Notes: generated from the sequence alone by a model not told the origin. Counted from the first letter of the stretch, positions 38,801 to 47,757 are shown. The stretch is 64,000 nt of DNA from G942493375 sp942493375 (GCA_942493375.1 OW818698.1:1426001-1490000); one strand, 5' to 3'. Numbers and translations are program-made.

Positions 38801-39862
38801 CCATGGTTTATCCTTATCGTGCAACCAACCGCTGAGAGTGGTAATCATTACCAAATTTCCACCACGCTGCACGTATGTACGAAGATCATCCATCTGACGG
38901 GCTGAAAAGGATGCCGTGGGGAGGTCGGTTATAACTATTAGTGAGTATTTTCTCAATGCTTCGTAGTTAGTAGGCCAGTTCTCCAGTGCAGCGCCTGTAA
39001 TACCTGTGTCACGCACACGAATATCCACGTTTTCCACACCCAGGGCACGCTGAAGCTGATCGCGCACATATAACAGGGAATCATAACCAAACGCGCTTCG
39101 CCAGCATCCTATCAATGCCCGCACCTGACCGGATTGTTCTACATCTCCACTATCTACAGGAGGAACAAATTTATCAAACCATACATTAAGGAAATTTCCC
39201 GGTGAATGGAACCCGGAGGGCAAAACGCTGACAGAGGTATATTCAGTCCCACCAATTTTGCGTGTTCTGCCGAAGTTCATGCTCCATCTAGTGCCATCAA
39301 CGGGCGCTTTCTGACCGAGGCTTGAGAATGGTATGGCAATCTCAGAAGTCCAACCTTTATCACCTATCTTAGCTGCGCTTCGCCATTCTGGATTCCATTT
39401 TAGATCGGCATCAGGTGGCTGTGAGGCAGCATTCATCTTTGCGTTGTATTTAGAACCGGATGGATTTACTGCCAGATGGAAATATTCTACTCCATCCGGT
39501 GTGGGATTAATAAAAATTTCCAGTAATTCTCCCGACCATATCTCAGTAGAGTTTACAGCTACCTTTGGCACCTGCATTTTGGATGGAGCAGGCTCCTCAA
39601 GCCAATATGCGACATATATGTTCTTGTCATCGTAGCATACAGCGACCTTTCCACCAGCTTTGGGAATTCCTCCCGTATATACCTGCATAGGCAGCACGGT
39701 CGCCGTTTTCCAGCAGGTTTCGGACAGACTTCCATCAACAACCGGAGCTGAGGCAATCTTGTGTATGACCAGAGGTGATGAAGCGATGCATACACGTGCT
39801 GGTATTCCAAAGCACAAAATCAACACAAATATATACAATGCAACTGAAAATGATCTAGACAT
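35807..39862 (-). CDS. Very large secreted protein: CBM9-like, GATase-like, TIM barrel, second GATase-like
   Basis: 1351 residues from the ATG at 39862 (AAGG eight bases upstream; an in-frame GTG at 39871 has no clear site). Signal peptide about 1-28. CBM9-like module about 30-240 (PVVDGSLSETCWKTA, KNIYVAYWLEEP, WTSEIAIPFSSLG). A first GATase/ThuA-like domain about 245-490 (YSLIVITDLPTA, RGGNLVMITTLSGW). TIM-barrel-like part about 590-960. A second GATase-like domain about 970-1120 (YDLVVVGYCKQIEE, GGTLLVSSDSGQF), as in GH42. An Ig-like domain ends it (GKSSIPGRRFMIMVRLLG). Two GATase-like domains flanking one barrel is an unusual order. Likely a cell-surface or periplasmic glycosidase; the family is unknown. 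Confidence 0.85.
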   Translation of the reverse strand: MSRSFSVALYIFVLILCFGIPARVCIASSPLVIHKIASAPVVDGSLSETCWKTATVLPMQVYTGGIPKAGGKVAVCYDDKNIYVAYWLEEPAPSKMQVPKVAVNSTEIWSGELLEIFINPTPDGVEYFHLAVNPSGSKYNAKMNAASQPPDADLKWNPEWRSAAKIGDKGWTSEIAIPFSSLGQKAPVDGTRWSMNFGRTRKIGGTEYTSVSVLPSGFHSPGNFLNVWFDKFVPPVDSGDVEQSGQVRALIGCWRSAFGYDSLLYVRDQLQRALGVENVDIRVRDTGITGAALENWPTNYEALRKYSLIVITDLPTASFSARQMDDLRTYVQRGGNLVMITTLSGWLHDKDKPWTASPLKDLLPVDPPYAKPGYRKVNVDSSNPLFKGFPSSLELTVRAGLCKPTTDSQVHATVGLLDDESTNTSLTPGAFITEKKTGKGSMVVIHGNYCQESTTFLLKHLKTDFFQSAHYPLFWDNLLLHLTKRPANFPAAPVSQDNAENASQVQASIDIISDNYGDIFRPGSKLRISPALSGNLSYPYEVQAYIECPGKAVISSGTFPLSDKSSSIVVDLPYLDQGIYNLRLDLIKQAGIVCTTLQRFSIALPLLAADEFNFSVFSAPDYLDEKDCTRIASELKSIGFTGIGTLGGVTVGAYPGMMRTYREALYYSRMQDAGLRVRPVWYPILYNILTSQPVILDSTFPPAPDPAFPNKQFLPFEHSWLNAFGENIYGRMPLTDGLIVGDELVGIWMKMSDKLAKGYQAIMGTAPAKDAKDPSFYNIIKYQEKVAANLIWLCRSVTEAYKPSWITDSIISPNSFAGHTSPLCDLFATISSLGASSPDEYWYGEPKLYQKSLSSMAILWSASNFGKLSIPGFTGGQLANNYYMEFPEQVFAALSAGAREFKVFYYDTASFEKNGCQDMHFADIAKRTTADAARIGRTLNHYNRSRARVALLYPNTAHIIKSMGVEFNPDYLKMTGTSSQYLDMTYAVQAEFDLLRRMFGHVDVIFDEQVKRGELKNYDLVVVGYCKQIEEVTLRGLKKYAEKGGTLLVSSDSGQFNESQKQTGTLYNVLPAKSGKERNIVTDYSETRMQKTAEWSIGNTLLPKKSTKVLFSFADKTAACVRGSIGRGEAILLGMPIAALKAAANETKLKLLSNALNKRVQLISKPQDGEFSAITFTNERDGGRIFLIANHNKADAKTRVLAYADQDEAKYTLADIANGEQIPFTVKDGVMVFDVSVSDRWGRSLALLKESPASVEVSVSGKSSIPGRRFMIMVRLLGRDGQPVQATLPFDLKVTDPKGNIRDDLSGVRIADQGVYTFSMMWPVNANTGKWTVTVSEKISAASDNENWEVK

Positions 39863-39945
39863 AGGTTTCACCTTCCGGGCATCACCGCGACGACAGATGC
39901 AATCCGAGTTCGATCCTCATAGTAATATGCTCTTTAGATGTGCAG

Positions 39946-42336
39946 TTATTTGGCCGGTACGAGTTCAATCCTCTCAGTATAGACAGCAGACACGTTTGCC
40001 GCGTTGTTGGTGGGGGATACCCAGATCACCTGGTTTTCACCCGGCACATACTCACCAAGCTCAATCCAACGATACTCGCTGGTTGACAGCTTCTCGGCGG
40101 GGACACTGATATCGCCAAAGGGATACTTGGCTGTCACATTATCGTATACACCGGTGGTCAGCGCCGGACCCTCGGTACCTTTCGCATCCATCCGCACACG
40201 GATCCGGACGGCGTATTTTCTATTAGGTTCCAGTTTTTCGACGGGGACGCTCCACTGGATTGACCACGATCTGTTATTGCTGGGCTGGCGAGTAACTACG
40301 CCGGTTGTAGCCAGGGGGTCGCGCACAATCTCGGGACATTGGTCGGCGTCGAGATGCATCGCCAGCGTGAAGTTAGCCGAGTCAACGAACAGGGTACCAG
40401 GCGTGACCGGAATCTGCTTGCGACCGATCAGCACATACCACTTATTGATGACCTTGGTCAGGTCCTCTGTGATGGGGGGTCCAACCACACCTTCCACGAT
40501 CAGACAGTTCGCATTACGAGCGTCAATCTCGAATTCTTTGATCTTTGACTTGTAGGCCGCGATATCGTCTCCAGGCCCTTTCTCTAACCTTATATACGTC
40601 AGAGGCAGCCGGGCGGTGCGTACGCGTTTTTTCAATATCGGATCGCCACCAACGGCCTTCTCTGCGGCGTCAATGTGCTTCTCCGCAGCGTCCCAGAAGC
40701 TCGGGGCGACCGACACTCGCCCGGACCACTTTTTCTCGTAGGCCTGAGCAGTGTCCCATGGTGTGTTCTTCGCGGTCTTCTTGTGCCATTTCTCCCAGGC
40801 AGACCATATCATGTCGTCGTATGCCTGCATCGCCGGAGCGGCAGCTCCGTAGAATCCTGAGTTGAAGTCGCGAATCAACGCCTTGGTGTCTAGCGTCGGG
40901 TCCCAGCTCAGTTTAGCAAACACCCAGCATCGCTGGAAGCTGTGGTCGATGCTGAGGTTCGGGTTGTGTTCAGTCTGAAAGAGAATGCCCTTTGCCCCAT
41001 TCTTCACGTATTGGCGCAGGTTTGCGGCAATGACCGGAATGTTGAAATTGACCGGAGCCAGACCCCAGTGGGACGGGTAGTCCCAGACGATTGATGGCGC
41101 CTGCCATTTGTCGTGCCACGCCTTCATCGCCTGCGAGCTTTTCTGAGTTTCCGTGAAGAACAGATCGCCGAAACCCCACGCGTGCGCGTCTGTGCACATC
41201 CATATCATCACATTGGGACGAGGACCGAAAGTCTTGGGCGGTACCACAGTGTTCAGATAGGCGAGTGTGGTTACGTAAACCTGTGGGTGCTGCTTCTTGA
41301 CTGCGTCGGCTACTGTGTTCACAAGTTTCAGGAGTGGCGCCATTTCTGTGCCCTCACTGTCGATGAGAGGTTGGCAAAGCGGGCAGTGACAGGCTCCACC
41401 GCCGTCATTGGGTGACATGTCCAGATACACCGCATCCGGGTCGCCCTGAAGCGACGTTTTCGCCTTGTCCACGACGATCTTGACGACATCGGGGTTTGAG
41501 GGACAAATCTGACGGGTCGTACGCTTAGCGTCATCCCCCATCATGAAATACTCAGGATGGGTCTCATAGAGCCCGGAGGACACGTACCACTCGTATGTGT
41601 GCACGTAACTTGGCACCCACTTTGCATAGCCGCCCCATTCCGACTGCACACCCCACCAGTGGAATGTCTTGTTCCGAAGTCCCCAGTCTGTATCACTGGC
41701 GTCAGAGTAGTGGACAGCCCGCAGCATCTCGAATGACGGCACGTAGACGCGCGGCACCACGCGGAGATTCAGAGTAGGCAAACTCGGGATTACTGCACCG
41801 TCGTCTCCCGATTGATACCAACGACACCCAAGGTCCTCTTCCAGTAGTGCGTATACGCCGTCTATGATACCGCGCCGCGTTCCACCGGTTATATAAAGGT
41901 TGTCGTCTTTGACGGCGATGGCGTACCCGTCCAGGTGCAGGTCACTCTTTGGCAGTCCGGAAGTGTCAAGAATTGCGGTATTTCCAACACTGATAACGTG
42001 TCCTGGCAAAATTCCTGGCTCCTCTTTAACCACAGGAAAACTCGCGCCGGTGACTACCTGCAGCCACTGGGCCAGATCGGTTGCTGCCTTTTCCTCCATG
42101 GTGGTCGGTTTGGTCGGGATCAGGATGCGGTAGCCTGTCTTGCCATCCTTAGCCAATGCTATTGCGCCTGCTGCTTTCCCCTTCGGCTTGAGGGAGTTCA
42201 CCCATCCGGCCACTGGCTGGCGATAATGGATCGCGTCCGTGCCTGCCCGGGCAGGGGTATCTGCGAAAGAGAGGCAGGTCACAAATGCGGCAACCAGAAG
42301 AACTGGCCGTAACCTGTTAATAGTGTCAACTTTCAT
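39946..42336 (-). CDS. DUF4838 domain protein, secreted, GC-rich
   Basis: 796 residues, the longest of the three DUF4838 proteins here. Signal peptide 1-31 (ADTPARAG). GH67-N-like sandwich about 50-200 (DLAQWLQVVTGASFPVV, IIDGVYALLEEDLGCRWY). DUF4838 barrel about 215-560 with SPNDGGGACHCPLC (the C-x-C-x2-C cluster). A C-terminal beta domain (about 680-796), absent in the other two, may bind carbohydrate. AAGGG lies seven bases before the ATG. Its codons are visibly richer in G and C than those of its neighbours (about 40 of 60 bases in 40681-40740), consistent with recent acquisition. Confidence 0.88.
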   Translation of the reverse strand: MKVDTINRLRPVLLVAAFVTCLSFADTPARAGTDAIHYRQPVAGWVNSLKPKGKAAGAIALAKDGKTGYRILIPTKPTTMEEKAATDLAQWLQVVTGASFPVVKEEPGILPGHVISVGNTAILDTSGLPKSDLHLDGYAIAVKDDNLYITGGTRRGIIDGVYALLEEDLGCRWYQSGDDGAVIPSLPTLNLRVVPRVYVPSFEMLRAVHYSDASDTDWGLRNKTFHWWGVQSEWGGYAKWVPSYVHTYEWYVSSGLYETHPEYFMMGDDAKRTTRQICPSNPDVVKIVVDKAKTSLQGDPDAVYLDMSPNDGGGACHCPLCQPLIDSEGTEMAPLLKLVNTVADAVKKQHPQVYVTTLAYLNTVVPPKTFGPRPNVMIWMCTDAHAWGFGDLFFTETQKSSQAMKAWHDKWQAPSIVWDYPSHWGLAPVNFNIPVIAANLRQYVKNGAKGILFQTEHNPNLSIDHSFQRCWVFAKLSWDPTLDTKALIRDFNSGFYGAAAPAMQAYDDMIWSAWEKWHKKTAKNTPWDTAQAYEKKWSGRVSVAPSFWDAAEKHIDAAEKAVGGDPILKKRVRTARLPLTYIRLEKGPGDDIAAYKSKIKEFEIDARNANCLIVEGVVGPPITEDLTKVINKWYVLIGRKQIPVTPGTLFVDSANFTLAMHLDADQCPEIVRDPLATTGVVTRQPSNNRSWSIQWSVPVEKLEPNRKYAVRIRVRMDAKGTEGPALTTGVYDNVTAKYPFGDISVPAEKLSTSEYRWIELGEYVPGENQVIWVSPTNNAANVSAVYTERIELVPAK

Positions 42337-42529
42337 TGGAATTCCCTTCCGCTGGGCGTACCAGCATTTGGAGTTTCAGGCCTTGAGGATTAGACCACAG
42401 GTATGGTCACATCTAATCTTGCACTCCTCAAATTCTGTAACCGAAATATATGTCATTGCGAATTGCACCCAAACGCGTTTTTACATATTCGGATTCTCCT
42501 ATGCCGAACTGGGGTTCGGCGGTCCCATT
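42337..42529. other. Spacer with nested dyad and a hairpin
   Basis: 193 bases without a gene. A nested dyad covers 42383-42431: TTGAGGA pairs with TCCTCAA, GATTAGA with TCTAATC, and GACC with GGTC, in the leader of the GC-rich DUF4838 gene (minus strand). Separately GCCGAAC 42503-42509 pairs with GTTCGGC 42514-42520, just past the stop of the propeller gene; without a T tract it is at best a weak terminator. Confidence 0.35.
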
Positions 42530-43972
42530 TTAGCAACATTTCCCGGGAATATACTCTCCAGCCAGGTTTGTTTCCGGGACGAAACCGTAGACCAAATCAG
42601 CATCTACCCTTATGGCATATAAACGGGCTTGCTCTAGTTCTAAGTATATACGAACTGGTTGGTCGATTAGTGAATCTAGGGTTTCGTTGAGTTTGTCTCC
42701 ATCTTGCCATTTCAAGGGGAGATAATGACCATCACCTGTAATAGGAATGCATTTTTCAAGCTCGAAACCGGGGAATGGGGTGTTGTCGAGTTTGCGGAGT
42801 TCGGCTCGGATTTTCCCGAAGCGTCCAGTGGTAGCGTTTAACAGGATCGGGCCACCGTGGGGGAGGATTCCACGCATCAGGATTGATCCTGTGTCGCTGT
42901 GGGACTCCAGTGCGCAGAATCCATCTCTTCTCCAGCGGGAAACTGTGATGCAGGCTAAGGTTTCGTCATTAGCGAATTTCTCTCCATCATTGTGTTCACC
43001 CACAAAGGACGTAGTATACACACGCAGCCATCCTTCACCGTCCATCACCATTGCCGAGGGGTATTCGCTGCCGAAGTTGTCTTTACCCCACCCTCTGTCA
43101 GGGAGGAAGTTCTGCCGGTTCGTGCGGTTCCAGGCGAGACCGTTGACACTGTAGGTCAGTTCGGAATCCACTCGTCCCATAAACCTGGTGGAGCCGACCA
43201 GATCGTTAGGCGCTCCCCACATGCGCAGCAGGAAACCAAGGAAGTATCCATCGTAGAGAAACTGCTGCATGCCGTAGAATTCGACACCGGGCATGTCCAT
43301 AGGGTCAGGATGCACTATAACCTGAGGTTTCTCAAAGTGTTTCCAGTCACGGGTCTGATCTATCGATACGCGCCTATCTCCGAGGATGGGGCGGCTGGTC
43401 CACTGGTATTTCTCGGTATAGGGATTATAGATAACACCGCTGTAGCCATCGACATGCTGCCAGCGCCATACAGCATCCCTATCGATGGCCCAGTGGATGC
43501 CATCCGGTGATGTGGCTACCCGGCAGGTACCATATGAGGAATCTACAGGGTTTGATGAAAGATCGGTATATGGAAACTTGTAACGCCTAGCTGGATCAGG
43601 CTCGCGTACATCAATAAATGGAACACCATTACCGGTGAACTCGCCACTGAAGACGATATGGGAAGCTTCAGGAGTCGCGTTTCTATCGACAAGAGGATCC
43701 TGCCGCACTGGTTGCCAGTTAAACCCGTCAGATGATTCATACAGGCACATACCTATCCCTTCATCCCCTGCAAGGCGAGATACCGCAGCAGCACCCCACA
43801 TCCGCCAAATACCTGTATCAGCATCACGCATAACACATCCAACGTTCTGGAATGCCAGCGACGGGTCGTGCCAAGGCTCAATACCCGGCCAAGGCTCAGC
43901 CTGAAACCAACGCCGGTCGATGCCCTGCCGGGTGAGAATTGCCCAATCATCAAAAAACAGTATTGTGCGCAT
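42530..43972 (-). CDS. Propeller-type glycoside-hydrolase-like protein, tandem copy B
   Basis: 480 residues, no signal peptide. It begins MRTILFFDDWAIL like its neighbour. Propeller features: WRMWGAAAVSR, LYESSDGFNWQP, RVATSPDGIHWAIDRDAVW and YGMQQFLYDGYFLGFLLRMWG. A beta-sandwich tail starts at about 355 (GFCALESHSDTGSILMRG). It is a full-length paralogue of 43988-45433, 15 bases upstream, from a tandem duplication. GAGGG lies eight bases before the ATG. Probably cytoplasmic and acting on a small glycan; resembles the GH32/43-like proteins at 7158 and 9972 in general plan but not closely. Confidence 0.86.
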   Translation of the reverse strand: MRTILFFDDWAILTRQGIDRRWFQAEPWPGIEPWHDPSLAFQNVGCVMRDADTGIWRMWGAAAVSRLAGDEGIGMCLYESSDGFNWQPVRQDPLVDRNATPEASHIVFSGEFTGNGVPFIDVREPDPARRYKFPYTDLSSNPVDSSYGTCRVATSPDGIHWAIDRDAVWRWQHVDGYSGVIYNPYTEKYQWTSRPILGDRRVSIDQTRDWKHFEKPQVIVHPDPMDMPGVEFYGMQQFLYDGYFLGFLLRMWGAPNDLVGSTRFMGRVDSELTYSVNGLAWNRTNRQNFLPDRGWGKDNFGSEYPSAMVMDGEGWLRVYTTSFVGEHNDGEKFANDETLACITVSRWRRDGFCALESHSDTGSILMRGILPHGGPILLNATTGRFGKIRAELRKLDNTPFPGFELEKCIPITGDGHYLPLKWQDGDKLNETLDSLIDQPVRIYLELEQARLYAIRVDADLVYGFVPETNLAGEYIPGKCC

Positions 43973-43987
43973 AGTATATTCCCTCTT

Positions 43988-45433
43988 TCAGAAGAATATC
44001 TTACCCTCTATATAGTCCCCTGCAAGGTTGGGTTCTGGAATCAAGCAGTAGACCAGGTCCGCGTCTACTCTTACTGCATATAGACGGGCTTGTTCCAGTT
44101 CCAAATAGATGCGAACTGGCTGGTCTTTGAGTGCGTCCAATGTGTCCAAAAGCTCTCCATCCTTCTGCCAGCGCAGAGGAAGGAGGTGACCATCGCCAGT
44201 TACAGGGATGCAGTTTTCCAGTTCAAATCCGGGATAAGGGGTGTTATCGAGTTTCCGGAGTTCTGCCCTGATATTCCCGAATCGACCGGTAATAGCATTG
44301 AGCAGGATTGGACCACCGTGTGGCAGGATACCTTTCAGCAGTACTGATCCTGTGTCGCTGTGTGATTCCAGAGCGCAGAAACCGTCGCGCCTCCAGCGGG
44401 AAAGTGTAACACAGGAGATCATTTTATCATCGCTGAACTTGTTCCAGTCGTTGTGCTCCCCTACACACGATGTAGTATAGACCCGCAGCCAGCCTTCATC
44501 ATCCAGTATCATTGCAGTCGGGTATTCGCTGGCAAAATTGTCTTTACCTAGTCCCCGGTCCGGGAGGAAGTTCTGCCTGTTTGTACGGTTCCAGGCTAAT
44601 CCATTGACGCTATAAACCAGCTCGGAATCTACACGACCAAGGATTCTGGTAGAGCCAATCAGTTCGAAAGGCGCTGCCCATTCGCGCCACAGGAAACCTA
44701 TGAAATAGCCTTCGTAAAAGAACTGCGGCATACCATAGAACTCGACACCTTTCATATCTGATGGGTCAGGATGAACGATGATTTGCGGTTTTTCAAAATG
44801 CTTCCAGTCGGAGGTTTGGTCCAGGGTAATACGCCGGTCGGCAACAACAGCCCTGCTGGTCCACTGATAGCGCTGAGTATAGGGATTATAAACAGTGCTA
44901 AACAGCGTATCGACATGTTGTCTGCGCCAGACTGCTTCCCGGTCGATAGTCCAGTGGATTCCATCGGGTGATGTAGCTATACGGCAGGCGCCATATGAAG
45001 TATCGATCATGTTCGGAGATAGGTCGCTGTAGACGAGTTTATATCTCCTTTCCGGGTCAGGTTCACGTTCATCCAGAAAGACAGCATTAGCGCCTGCGTA
45101 TTCCCCGCTGAAAACTATATGAGAAGCCTCGGGTTTGGCTGATCTATCGACAAGTGGGGCTTGAAGCATAGGCTGCCAGTCAAATCCATCAGCTGATTCA
45201 TATGCACACAGGCAGAAACCTTCATCATTGATGTCCCGCCTGGTCATCCCACTACCCCACATGCGCCACTTGCCGGTCTGCGGATCATGTGTAACTGTCG
45301 ATACACTGCAATATGCAAGCAGCGGGTCTACCCAGGGATCCTTACCAGGCCACGGTTCAGCCTGAAACCAGCGTCGATCTATACCCTGATCTGCAAGAAT
45401 AGGCCAATCATCTAGAAACAGAATAGTACGCAT
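43988..45433 (-). CDS. Propeller-type glycoside-hydrolase-like protein, tandem copy A
   Basis: 481 residues, no signal peptide, paralogue of 42530-43972 along its whole length (MRTILFLDDWPIL, IDRRWFQAEPWPG, NRTNRQNFLPDRG, LESHSDTGSVLLKGILPHG). The two differ most at residues 35-65 and 225-245. GGAG lies eight bases before the ATG. It is 37 bases after the GH42 gene and so the first of the pair in the operon. No catalytic residues can be assigned without an alignment. Confidence 0.86.
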   Translation of the reverse strand: MRTILFLDDWPILADQGIDRRWFQAEPWPGKDPWVDPLLAYCSVSTVTHDPQTGKWRMWGSGMTRRDINDEGFCLCAYESADGFDWQPMLQAPLVDRSAKPEASHIVFSGEYAGANAVFLDEREPDPERRYKLVYSDLSPNMIDTSYGACRIATSPDGIHWTIDREAVWRRQHVDTLFSTVYNPYTQRYQWTSRAVVADRRITLDQTSDWKHFEKPQIIVHPDPSDMKGVEFYGMPQFFYEGYFIGFLWREWAAPFELIGSTRILGRVDSELVYSVNGLAWNRTNRQNFLPDRGLGKDNFASEYPTAMILDDEGWLRVYTTSCVGEHNDWNKFSDDKMISCVTLSRWRRDGFCALESHSDTGSVLLKGILPHGGPILLNAITGRFGNIRAELRKLDNTPYPGFELENCIPVTGDGHLLPLRWQKDGELLDTLDALKDQPVRIYLELEQARLYAVRVDADLVYCLIPEPNLAGDYIEGKIFF

Positions 45434-45470
45434 AATTTACACTCCATAGATTGCTTTCATAGGGGCGACC

Positions 45471-47639
45471 CTACGTTAAATGAAACACTTTTACATCTTC
45501 CGGGTCGACTTCCAGACTGATATTACCATCTTCCATTACTGCAGGTTGATTGTTGTATATATCCACGGCTCTGTGATACTCGGGTGGAATGGAGATACGG
45601 TCAGATTGGCGTAGAGTTCTGGAATCGTTGAATACTGCAAGCAGAGCTTCGCCATTGATGCCTTTTATCAAGCGTGGACGCAGTTTTTCACCACTGACTT
45701 CTGCAGTGCAGTGTTGGGTGATTATTGTTTTGATGAGCCTTTTGGCTTCTGGATCTCCTGCTACCAGTGCAAGCCCTATGTACGTGCCGAAGTAGTATGC
45801 TGTTCCGATGTCATAAGCATTTTTAACGCCGAGACGCAGTGAATCACAATGGGCGATGATCTGCCCTGTCGTGGGTTCAAGCGGGACGAGGTAGGCTCTT
45901 ACAGGAAAATCAGCTTCGCATGGATCGGTGAAATGGATGCTCGGGCCATTGTAGATTGGGTCCGGCCATTGTTCGTTATTGGGGTTGTTCAGGCGCGGTC
46001 GATTGTCCGGATCGCTGTATATGGCTTCACCCTCAACAGCGCCAACGACTTCGGACAGAACTCCGGCTGGTAGGTTTGGACGGTTGTAGCCACGCTGGTC
46101 GAATAGTCCGGTACGTGCTTCAGCTAAAAGCACACCTCCATCGCTGACAAACTGCGCAATACGTGCTGCAACTTCATCAGGCATTGTCAGGCACATGGGC
46201 ATTATCAGGACTTTCAACCCAACAAGATCATCCAGAGTGTCGTATGTTATATAACGCGCATGGAGATCACACTCCCATACAGCCTTATAATAACCAATGT
46301 GCGAGCGGGTGTAGAGTTCGTCTTCACCCTCCATCGCAAAAAGCTGCATTGTGTTGTCCGGGTCATAGAGGATACCTACAGATTCCGATGGCTGATGATG
46401 ATCTATAATATGTGCGAATCGATGGAGCGAGTCAGCGATTTCTGAGGTTGCGCGGGCACGATCGGTTGTTTGACCGTTTGCACGTATTAGACCGAAGTTT
46501 GTTGCTTCCGGGCCTGTGCTTTCTTCCAGGTAGCACCAGTGGAGGGTCGCTTTGGCACCACAGGCAACCGACAGCCAATTCCATGCACGGTAGTCCTTGG
46601 GTCTTGGTTGAGGTGATTTGGCGAATCCCCGAACATATGTAGAACCGCCACTCATCTCACTTATCCAGAACCGTTTTCCCCTGGCAGCGCTGCGGGTAGC
46701 ATCGATTGTTCCACAGCACGTTCCCAGGTCCCAGTTGTGGTATTTAGGGGCAAAACTTGTGCCCCACATATCTACATGTTCTGCAAGTTTCCAGTTGTGG
46801 ATATATGCATTGGGACGCGGAAGAAATGGAGGAACTGCGCCGCTGTGGCTCATTACGAAATGGTCGGGAGCGACGGATTTCAAGATATCATAACGCCAGC
46901 GCATGTGGTCGCCAAGTTGGTCAAACCAGAACCTCCCCCAATCGAGCCAGTCTGCATAGTTTCCGTGCCTGTTGGGAGGATTTATGTCATCCCATTCACC
47001 ATATGCCCGTCCCCACGTGTTGTTAAGTATTTCGATAGTCTGGTATTTATTAGAGAGCCATCTTCTGAACGCTGCGCGGGTCTCCTGGCAGTAGCAGAAC
47101 AACCTATCTCCCATATTGCCCCAGTAGTTGCAGACCCAGGCTGGTTCAAGATGGGGTTCATTCCAGCAATCGAAACCTATCAGCATTGGATTGTCACAAA
47201 AACGACCAGCAAGCTCCCGGAGATAACGCTCTCCATGTTGCTTGACTACTTCGTGATCGAAACAGAGACCGGGATAACCGCCGAACTGAGTTGAATCATA
47301 AGGACCAAGCTCCATCGCCTGTCCGTTTGCGCTGACATACCGGGATTCAGGATGTGCGCGTTCCAGCCAGTACGGAGCAGATTCCAGACTAGTTTCCAAC
47401 AGGAACTGCAGACCAAGATCATTGCAGATAGATGCGATCTCATCATACTCTTCCCAGTCAAATCTATCCGGCTGACGGTGAATAGCGTTCCACTGCATCC
47501 GAATGCGAATGAGATCGAATCCCAATTCCTCGCGTATCTTTGTCAGATGCCGGCGATGTTCACTGCGTGGAGGATTAGGCGGACGAAGATATGCAGTGCC
47601 ATAGAGATAAGCAGATGGGATCTTCATTGCAGCATTCAC
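45471..47639 (-). CDS. Beta-galactosidase, GH42
   Basis: 722 residues, standard GH42 length, no signal peptide. Catalytic acid/base E161 in GFDCWNEPH and nucleophile E328 in FWISEMSGG are both visible in the expected order. Residues about 1-400 form the barrel; about 410-620 the GATase-like trimerisation domain (LKVLIMPMCLTMPDEVAARI, GGVLLAEARTGLFDQRGYNR); a small beta domain ends it. It hydrolyses terminal beta-galactosides, probably inside the cell. The leader holds a perfect 25-bp dyad 11 bases before the ATG, a likely operator. An ATG at 47627 is an alternative start. Confidence 0.92.
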   Translation of the reverse strand: MNAAMKIPSAYLYGTAYLRPPNPPRSEHRRHLTKIREELGFDLIRIRMQWNAIHRQPDRFDWEEYDEIASICNDLGLQFLLETSLESAPYWLERAHPESRYVSANGQAMELGPYDSTQFGGYPGLCFDHEVVKQHGERYLRELAGRFCDNPMLIGFDCWNEPHLEPAWVCNYWGNMGDRLFCYCQETRAAFRRWLSNKYQTIEILNNTWGRAYGEWDDINPPNRHGNYADWLDWGRFWFDQLGDHMRWRYDILKSVAPDHFVMSHSGAVPPFLPRPNAYIHNWKLAEHVDMWGTSFAPKYHNWDLGTCCGTIDATRSAARGKRFWISEMSGGSTYVRGFAKSPQPRPKDYRAWNWLSVACGAKATLHWCYLEESTGPEATNFGLIRANGQTTDRARATSEIADSLHRFAHIIDHHQPSESVGILYDPDNTMQLFAMEGEDELYTRSHIGYYKAVWECDLHARYITYDTLDDLVGLKVLIMPMCLTMPDEVAARIAQFVSDGGVLLAEARTGLFDQRGYNRPNLPAGVLSEVVGAVEGEAIYSDPDNRPRLNNPNNEQWPDPIYNGPSIHFTDPCEADFPVRAYLVPLEPTTGQIIAHCDSLRLGVKNAYDIGTAYYFGTYIGLALVAGDPEAKRLIKTIITQHCTAEVSGEKLRPRLIKGINGEALLAVFNDSRTLRQSDRISIPPEYHRAVDIYNNQPAVMEDGNISLEVDPEDVKVFHLT

Positions 47640-47649
47640 CAGTCGACAT

Positions 47650-47674
47650 GTGTAAATGCAGATAGCATTTACAC
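47650..47674 (-). promoter_or_regulatory. Perfect dyad, probable operator of the GH42 gene
   Basis: GTGTAAATGC, five bases, GCATTTACAC: both 10-base halves match exactly. The centre is about 23 bases upstream of the GH42 start codon. The size fits a dimeric regulator of the LacI or GntR sort, none of which is encoded in the window. There is no T tract, so not a terminator. Confidence 0.5.
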
Positions 47675-47724
47675 TAAAAGAATATGGAAGTTTAGCATTA
47701 TGAGGGTGGTTTGTCCAGTGAGAC

Positions 47725-47746
47725 GGGCGACCGCTGAGGGTCGCCC
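47725..47746. repeat. REP-like hairpin GGGCGACC/GGTCGCCC
   Basis: GGGCGACC 47725-47732 pairs with GGTCGCCC 47739-47746 around GCTGAG, then CTATGG. It has the same layout as the hairpins at 51071 and 58552 (GGG-stem, six-base purine loop, CCCCTA). A partial copy (AGGGGCGACCCTACG) lies at about 45461. Intergenic, between GH123 and GH42 genes. Confidence 0.65.
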
Positions 47747-47757
47747 CTATGGTCTTG

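Noticed and set aside
42503..42520. Rho-independent terminator after the propeller gene
   Set aside because: The stem is good, but no T tract follows on the minus strand.
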